This document shows positions 58,454 to 62,835 of a stretch of DNA of 62,835 bases, piece by piece. Position 1 is the stretch's first letter, and every line of letters begins with the position of its first letter. The position numbers were made by a program, and so were the translations under genes. Source of the stretch: Pseudomonas sp. B6002 (GTDB taxonomy: Bacteria; Pseudomonadota; Gammaproteobacteria; Pseudomonadales; Pseudomonadaceae); NCBI RefSeq assembly GCF_013385985.1, contig NZ_JACAOY010000023.1, positions 172,267-235,101 on the forward strand, read 5' to 3'. Under the pieces are notes generated by a model. The model was not told the origin of the DNA and made no database searches. It worked only from the letters and a program-made list of their open reading frames with translations.

Positions 58454-59887
58454 ATGCCTAGCGAACCGACTGGATCTTCTGTCGACTTCGAAAAAGTTGA
58501 CTCCCACTACTTCCAACAACGCGAACTTAAAAAAGGCGCCGCTGGCTGGGTGCTGCTGGTAGGCCTTGGCGTTGCCTACGTGATCTCCGGCGACTATGCC
58601 GGCTGGAACTTCGGCCTGGCCCAAGGCGGCTGGGGCGGGATGTTCCTTGCCACCTTGCTGATGGCCACCATGTACCTGTGCATGTGTTTTTCCCTGGCCG
58701 AACTGTCTTCCATGATTCCTACCGCCGGCGGCGGCTACGGCTTTGCCCGTAGCGCCTTTGGCCCCTGGGGCGGGTTCCTCACGGGCACCGCCATCCTGAT
58801 CGAATACGCCATCGCCCCCGCCGCCATCGCGGTGTTTATCGGCGCGTACTGTGAGTCGCTGTTCGGTATCGGCGGCTGGATGATCTACCTGGCGTTCTAC
58901 ATCATCTTTATCGGCATCCACATCTTCGGCGTCGGTGAAGCCTTGAAGCTGATGTTTGTGATTACCGCCATTGCCGCCATCGCGTTGGGCGTGTTCCTGG
59001 TGTCGATGGTGCCGCACTTCAACGTGGCCAACCTGCTGGACATTCCAGTGACGGAGGCCAAGGGCGCCAGCACCTTCCTGCCGTTCGGTTATGTCGGCGT
59101 GTGGGCGGCGATTCCCTATGCCATCTGGTTTTTCCTCGCGGTAGAAGGCGTACCCCTGGCCGCCGAAGAAACCAAGAACCCCAAGCGCGACCTGCCCCGC
59201 GGCCTGATCGGCGCCATTGTGGTGCTAACCAGTTTTGCCCTGTTGATCCTAGTGATCGCACCGGGCGGCGCGGGCACCTATGCGCTGGTCAAATCGGGTA
59301 ACCCGCTGGTGGAAGCGCTGGCCCTGTCCTACGGCGGTTCAACGTGGATGGGCGGCTTCGTCAACCTGGTGGGCCTGGCCGGCCTGATCGCCAGCTTTTT
59401 CTCGATTATCTACGCCTATTCGCGGCAGATCTTCGCATTGTCCCGCGCGGGCTACCTGCCGCGCAAACTGTCGCAGACCAACAAGAGCAAGGCGCCGGTA
59501 CTGGCCCTGGTGATCCCCGGCATCATCGGTTTTGGCCTGTCGCTGACCGGCCAGGGCGACCTGCTGATTCTGGTGGCGGTGTTTGGCGCGACCATTTCCT
59601 ACGTGCTGATGATGGCCGCGCACATCACCCTGCGTATCCGTCGCCCCAAAATGGAGCGCCCGTATCGCACGCCAGGCGGCATCTTTACCTCTGGCATCGC
59701 CTTGGTATTGGCCTGCGTGGCCGTGGTGGCGGGCTTTCTGGTGGACCCACGGGTGGTGATTGGCGCCGCGATCATCTATGGAGTATTAATTGCTTACTTT
59801 GCTTTCTACAGCCGGCATCACTTGGTAGCAGGCACGCCCGAAGAGGAATTCGCGGCGATCCAGGCCGCAGAGGCCGCCTTGCACTGA
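58454..59887 (+). CDS. eat: ethanolamine permease
   Basis: The 477-residue APC-superfamily transporter has about twelve membrane helices, the N-terminal GAAGWVLLVGLGVAYVISGDYAGWNFGLAQGG being cut short here to its family-typical first helix. It brings in ethanolamine for EutBC. It starts 208 bases after exaC, beyond a REP triplet, so it may have its own promoter, but I see no convincing -24/-12 site. eutB follows after 52 bases. Confidence 0.92.
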   Translation: MPSEPTGSSVDFEKVDSHYFQQRELKKGAAGWVLLVGLGVAYVISGDYAGWNFGLAQGGWGGMFLATLLMATMYLCMCFSLAELSSMIPTAGGGYGFARSAFGPWGGFLTGTAILIEYAIAPAAIAVFIGAYCESLFGIGGWMIYLAFYIIFIGIHIFGVGEALKLMFVITAIAAIALGVFLVSMVPHFNVANLLDIPVTEAKGASTFLPFGYVGVWAAIPYAIWFFLAVEGVPLAAEETKNPKRDLPRGLIGAIVVLTSFALLILVIAPGGAGTYALVKSGNPLVEALALSYGGSTWMGGFVNLVGLAGLIASFFSIIYAYSRQIFALSRAGYLPRKLSQTNKSKAPVLALVIPGIIGFGLSLTGQGDLLILVAVFGATISYVLMMAAHITLRIRRPKMERPYRTPGGIFTSGIALVLACVAVVAGFLVDPRVVIGAAIIYGVLIAYFAFYSRHHLVAGTPEEEFAAIQAAEAALH

Positions 59888-59939
59888 ATGCCGAAAACCT
59901 CGACGCAGGCCGCTGCCTGCGTCGTCAAGGAGACACTGT

Positions 59940-61334
59940 ATGGCAAGCTTTTCCCACGCGGTAAGCGCTCAAACCTACCGCTTCGACAGCCTCAAGGACG
60001 TGATGGCCAAGGCCAGCCCCGCACGTTCCGGGGACTTCCTGGCCGGCGTCGCCGCGCAGAACGACGGCGAGCGGGTGGCGGCGCAGATGGCGCTGGCGAA
60101 TATCCCGCTCAAGCACTTCCTCGAAGAAGCGCTGATCCCTTATGAAAGCGACGAAGTCACTCGGCTGATCATCGATACCCACGATAAACAGGCATTTGCG
60201 GTGGTCAGCCACCTGACCGTCGGCGGCCTGCGCGACTGGCTGCTCAGCGACGCGGCCGACGAACATTCCCTACGCGCCTTGGCGCCCGGGCTGACACCGG
60301 AAATGGCCGCCGCCGTGTCCAAGATCATGCGCGTACAGGACCTGGTGCTGGTGGCGCAGAAGATCCGCGTGGTCACGCAGTTTCGCGGCACCCTGGGCCT
60401 GCGCGGGCGTTTATCCACGCGCCTGCAACCCAACCACCCGACGGACGAACCGGCCGGCATCGCCGCGAGCATCCTCGATGGCCTGCTGTACGGCAACGGC
60501 GACGCCATGATCGGCATCAACCCGGCCACCGACAGCATCGCCTCGATTTGCGCCATGCTGGAGATGCTCGACGCGATCATCCAGCGTTATGAGATCCCGA
60601 CCCAGGCGTGCGTGCTGACCCACGTCACCACCTCGATTGAAGCGATCAACCGCGGCGTGCCGCTGGACCTGGTGTTTCAGTCGATTGCCGGCACTGAAGC
60701 GGCCAACGCCAGTTTTGGCATCAGCCTGAGCGTGCTGCAGGAAGGTTACGACGCGGGCTTGAGCCTCAAGCGCGGCACGCTGGGCCAGAATTTGATGTAT
60801 TTCGAAACCGGCCAGGGCAGCGCCTTGTCGGCCAACGCGCACTTTGGCGTCGACCAGCAAACCTGCGAGACCCGCGCCTACGCGGTGGCCCGGCATTTCA
60901 AGCCGTTTCTGGTGAATACGGTCGTAGGCTTTATCGGCCCCGAGTACCTCTACAACGGCAAGCAGATTATCCGCGCAGGCCTTGAGGACCACTTCTGCGG
61001 CAAGTTGCTCGGCGTGCCGATGGGGTGCGACATCTGCTACACCAACCATGCCGAAGCCGACCAGGACGACATGGACACCTTGCTGACCCTGTTGGGGGTG
61101 GCCGGGATCAACTTCATCATGGGCATCCCGGGCTCCGATGACATCATGCTCAACTACCAGACCACCTCGTTCCACGACGCTCTATACGCCCGCCAAACAT
61201 TGGGTTTAAAGCCGGCGCCGGAGTTTGAACAGTGGCTGGCCAAAATGGGCATTTTCACGCAAGCCGACGGTAAGGTGCAGTTTGGCAACAGCCTGCCACC
61301 GGCCTTCCGCCAAGCCTTGGCGCAACTGGGATGA
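59940..61334 (+). CDS. eutB: ethanolamine ammonia-lyase large subunit
   Basis: The 464-residue B12-dependent enzyme subunit converts ethanolamine to acetaldehyde and ammonia. Visible family parts are [27 protein letters not shown] split over its TIM barrel, [13 protein letters not shown], and [24 protein letters not shown] lies before the ATG. It overlaps eutC by four bases (ATGA). There are no microcompartment shell genes here, so the pathway is of the simple cytosolic kind known in pseudomonads. Confidence 0.95.
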   Translation: MASFSHAVSAQTYRFDSLKDVMAKASPARSGDFLAGVAAQNDGERVAAQMALANIPLKHFLEEALIPYESDEVTRLIIDTHDKQAFAVVSHLTVGGLRDWLLSDAADEHSLRALAPGLTPEMAAAVSKIMRVQDLVLVAQKIRVVTQFRGTLGLRGRLSTRLQPNHPTDEPAGIAASILDGLLYGNGDAMIGINPATDSIASICAMLEMLDAIIQRYEIPTQACVLTHVTTSIEAINRGVPLDLVFQSIAGTEAANASFGISLSVLQEGYDAGLSLKRGTLGQNLMYFETGQGSALSANAHFGVDQQTCETRAYAVARHFKPFLVNTVVGFIGPEYLYNGKQIIRAGLEDHFCGKLLGVPMGCDICYTNHAEADQDDMDTLLTLLGVAGINFIMGIPGSDDIMLNYQTTSFHDALYARQTLGLKPAPEFEQWLAKMGIFTQADGKVQFGNSLPPAFRQALAQLG

Positions 61335-62164
61335 AGGAGCCGCCCGTGCAACTCGACCTGCCTGACAACCCGTGGCTGGAACTGCGCCGCCTGACCCCGG
61401 CGCGCATTGCCCTGGGCCGCACCGGCACCAGCATTCCCACCAGCGCACAGCTGGACTTTCAGTTTGCCCACGCCCAGGCGCGGGACGCGGTGCATTTGCC
61501 CTTCGACCACGCCGGCCTCAGCAGCCAGTTGGCCGAGCGTGGGCGTGACAGCCTGTTGCTGCACAGTGCGGCCACTGACCGTCACATGTACCTGCAACGC
61601 CCGGACCTGGGGCGGAGCTTGAGCGATGAGTCGGCCCAGTTGCTGCGCGATCATGCGTCGGCCAATCCGGGCGGTGTGGACCTGGCGGTGGTGGTCGCCG
61701 ATGGCCTGTCGGCACTGGCGGTGCATAAACACACCTTGCCGTTTCTGACACGTCTGGAGGAGCAGAGCAGCGCCGACGGTTGGTCCCTGTCGCCGGTCAT
61801 CCTGGTTGAACAGGGCCGCGTGGCGGTGGCGGATGAAGTGGGCCAGCTGCTGGGAGCCAAGATGACCGTCATTCTAATCGGCGAACGGCCCGGGCTTAGT
61901 TCACCGGACAGCCTCGGCCTGTATTTCACCTATAACCCCAAGGTCGGCCTCACCGACGCCTACCGCAATTGCATCTCCAATGTGCGCCTGGAAGGCCTGA
62001 GCTACGGCATGGCCGCCCATCGCCTGCTTTACTTGATGCGAGAGGCGTGTCGTCGGCAGCTGTCGGGGGTCAATCTCAAGGACGAGGCGCAGGTTCAGAC
62101 CATCGAATCGGATGATCCTGACCTGATGAAAGGCAATTTCCTGCTCAGTTCACCGGATGACTGA
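61331..62164 (+). CDS. eutC: ethanolamine ammonia-lyase small subunit
   Basis: The 277-residue subunit completes the EutBC enzyme and contributes to adenosylcobalamin binding. Conserved segments include [12 protein letters not shown]-like start, [34 protein letters not shown] and [15 protein letters not shown]. Its ATG overlaps the eutB stop. No eutA reactivase gene is adjacent. Confidence 0.94.
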   Translation: MKEPPVQLDLPDNPWLELRRLTPARIALGRTGTSIPTSAQLDFQFAHAQARDAVHLPFDHAGLSSQLAERGRDSLLLHSAATDRHMYLQRPDLGRSLSDESAQLLRDHASANPGGVDLAVVVADGLSALAVHKHTLPFLTRLEEQSSADGWSLSPVILVEQGRVAVADEVGQLLGAKMTVILIGERPGLSSPDSLGLYFTYNPKVGLTDAYRNCISNVRLEGLSYGMAAHRLLYLMREACRRQLSGVNLKDEAQVQTIESDDPDLMKGNFLLSSPDD

Positions 62165-62256
62165 TTGCTGCACGATTGCGCTTTTTCGCGCCATTAGGCA
62201 GCATCGAGTCACGGCCGCTTGTGTGGTCATCCCCCCTTTGGAAGTTGAGGCCTGGC

Positions 62257-62715
62257 ATGCGGATTACTCAAGCGACCCTGGAACACCTGGACCTGTTGAC
62301 CCCGCTGTTCGTCAAATACCGTGAGTTTTATGGTGCCCTGCCCTTTCCGGATTCGTCGCGGGCCTTTCTGGAAAAGCGCCTGCGCCGTAAGGAGTCGGTG
62401 ATCTACCTGGCCCTGGCCGATGATGACGACAAGAAGCTGCTCGGCTTCTGCCAGTTGTACCCGAGCTATTCGTCGCTGTCGCTCAAGCGCGTGTGGATCC
62501 TCAACGACATCTACGTGGCCGAAGACGCCCGCCGCCAACTGGTGGCAGACAACCTGATGCGCACGGCGAAGAAGATGGCCAAGGAAACCCACGCGGTACG
62601 GCTGCGGGTGTCGACCAGCAGTGACAACGAAGTGGCGCAGAAGACGTACGAGTCAATCGGGTTTCGCGAGGACACGGAGTTCAAGAACTACGTGTTGCCG
62701 ATTAGCGAAGACTAG
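62257..62715 (+). CDS. GNAT-family acetyltransferase
   Basis: The 152-residue protein has the GNAT fold (LLTPLFVKYREFYG, KLLGFCQLYPSYSS, VWILNDIYVAEDARRQLVADNLM, YESIGFRED). The acetyl-CoA pyrophosphate loop, normally R/Q-x-x-G-x-G/A, reads RRQLVADNL and lacks the glycines, so activity or cofactor binding may be altered. I use the ATG at 62257, with GAGG upstream. It ends the eut row; its substrate is unknown. Confidence 0.88.
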   Translation: MRITQATLEHLDLLTPLFVKYREFYGALPFPDSSRAFLEKRLRRKESVIYLALADDDDKKLLGFCQLYPSYSSLSLKRVWILNDIYVAEDARRQLVADNLMRTAKKMAKETHAVRLRVSTSSDNEVAQKTYESIGFREDTEFKNYVLPISED

Positions 62716-62752
62716 GCCCAAACACCGCAAATCCCCTGGGCGAACTGGCTTT

Positions 62753-62835
62753 TGTAGGAGCTGGCTTGCCGGCGATAGCATCACCTCGGTCTCACCGATA
62801 CACCGAAGTGCCTGCATCGCTGGCAAGCCAGCTCC
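62753..62835. repeat. REP pair, cut by the window end
   Basis: TGTAGGAGCTGGCTTGCCGGCGAT faces ATCGCTGGCAAGCCAGCTCC, which runs off the end of the window. Confidence 0.88.

Overview
The window is about 63 kb of GC-rich chromosome from a Pseudomonas, most likely of the P. fluorescens group. The gene order is close to one I recall from P. aeruginosa around ladS-thiD-thiE-hemL, miaB-ybeZ-ybeY-corC-lnt, leuS-lptE-holA, lipA-lipB-ybeD, dacC-rlpA-sltB1-rodA-mrdA-rlmH-rsfS-nadD-proA and ubiX-mpl-exaC-eat-eutBC. REP/REPIN-type inverted repeats at gene ends are also typical of fluorescent pseudomonads. I see no rRNA, tRNA, CRISPR array, insertion sequence or prophage.

Layout. 1-7.8 kb: a lipoprotein, a CDF metal exporter, a low-complexity DUF6515 protein, an Lrp-type regulator, a DUF2788 membrane protein, RluE, AMP nucleosidase and an AidB-type acyl-CoA dehydrogenase. 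7.9-13.3 kb: the LadS hybrid sensor kinase, divergent from thiD-thiE-hemL. 13.5-20.1 kb: a Sel1-repeat protein, a DUF1820 protein and the miaB-ybeZ-ybeY-corC-lnt cluster. 20.2-27.8 kb: a YdcF protein, leuS-lptE-holA, the small ribosome-rescue gene arfA and a lytic transglycosylase. 27.9-40.5 kb, almost all minus strand: LD-carboxypeptidase, lipoate genes, and the long proA-nadD-rsfS-rlmH-mrdA-rodA-sltB1-rlpA cell-elongation operon with dacC. 40.6-50 kb: mpg, a DedA/PAP2 fusion, a Lon-N protein, lrgAB, phaJ4, a lipoprotein fusing MORN repeats to a caspase-like domain, ubiX and mpl. 56.7-62.7 kb: an ethanolamine/aldehyde module (exaC, eat, eutB, eutC) with a divergent sigma-54 activator and a clear -24/-12 promoter, then an acetyltransferase.

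The part that does not fit the core is 50.0-54.4 kb, between mpl and the sigma-54 activator gene. It holds two unrecognised minus-strand genes with visibly lower GC. One encodes 18 uninterrupted heptapeptide repeats. The other encodes a 983-residue protein with a hydrophobic Gly-rich central segment. Both end in a related C-terminal region of about 115 residues carrying the same YEVFFKP block. I read them as a two-component accessory cassette, perhaps an effector or toxin with a partner; the function is inference.

Other points of interest are the MORN-caspase lipoprotein, arfA with its stop codon in a predicted hairpin loop, a REP element nested inside another REP element, an orphan minus-strand terminator at 2.6 kb, and a palindrome lying in a promoter spacer at 13.4 kb.
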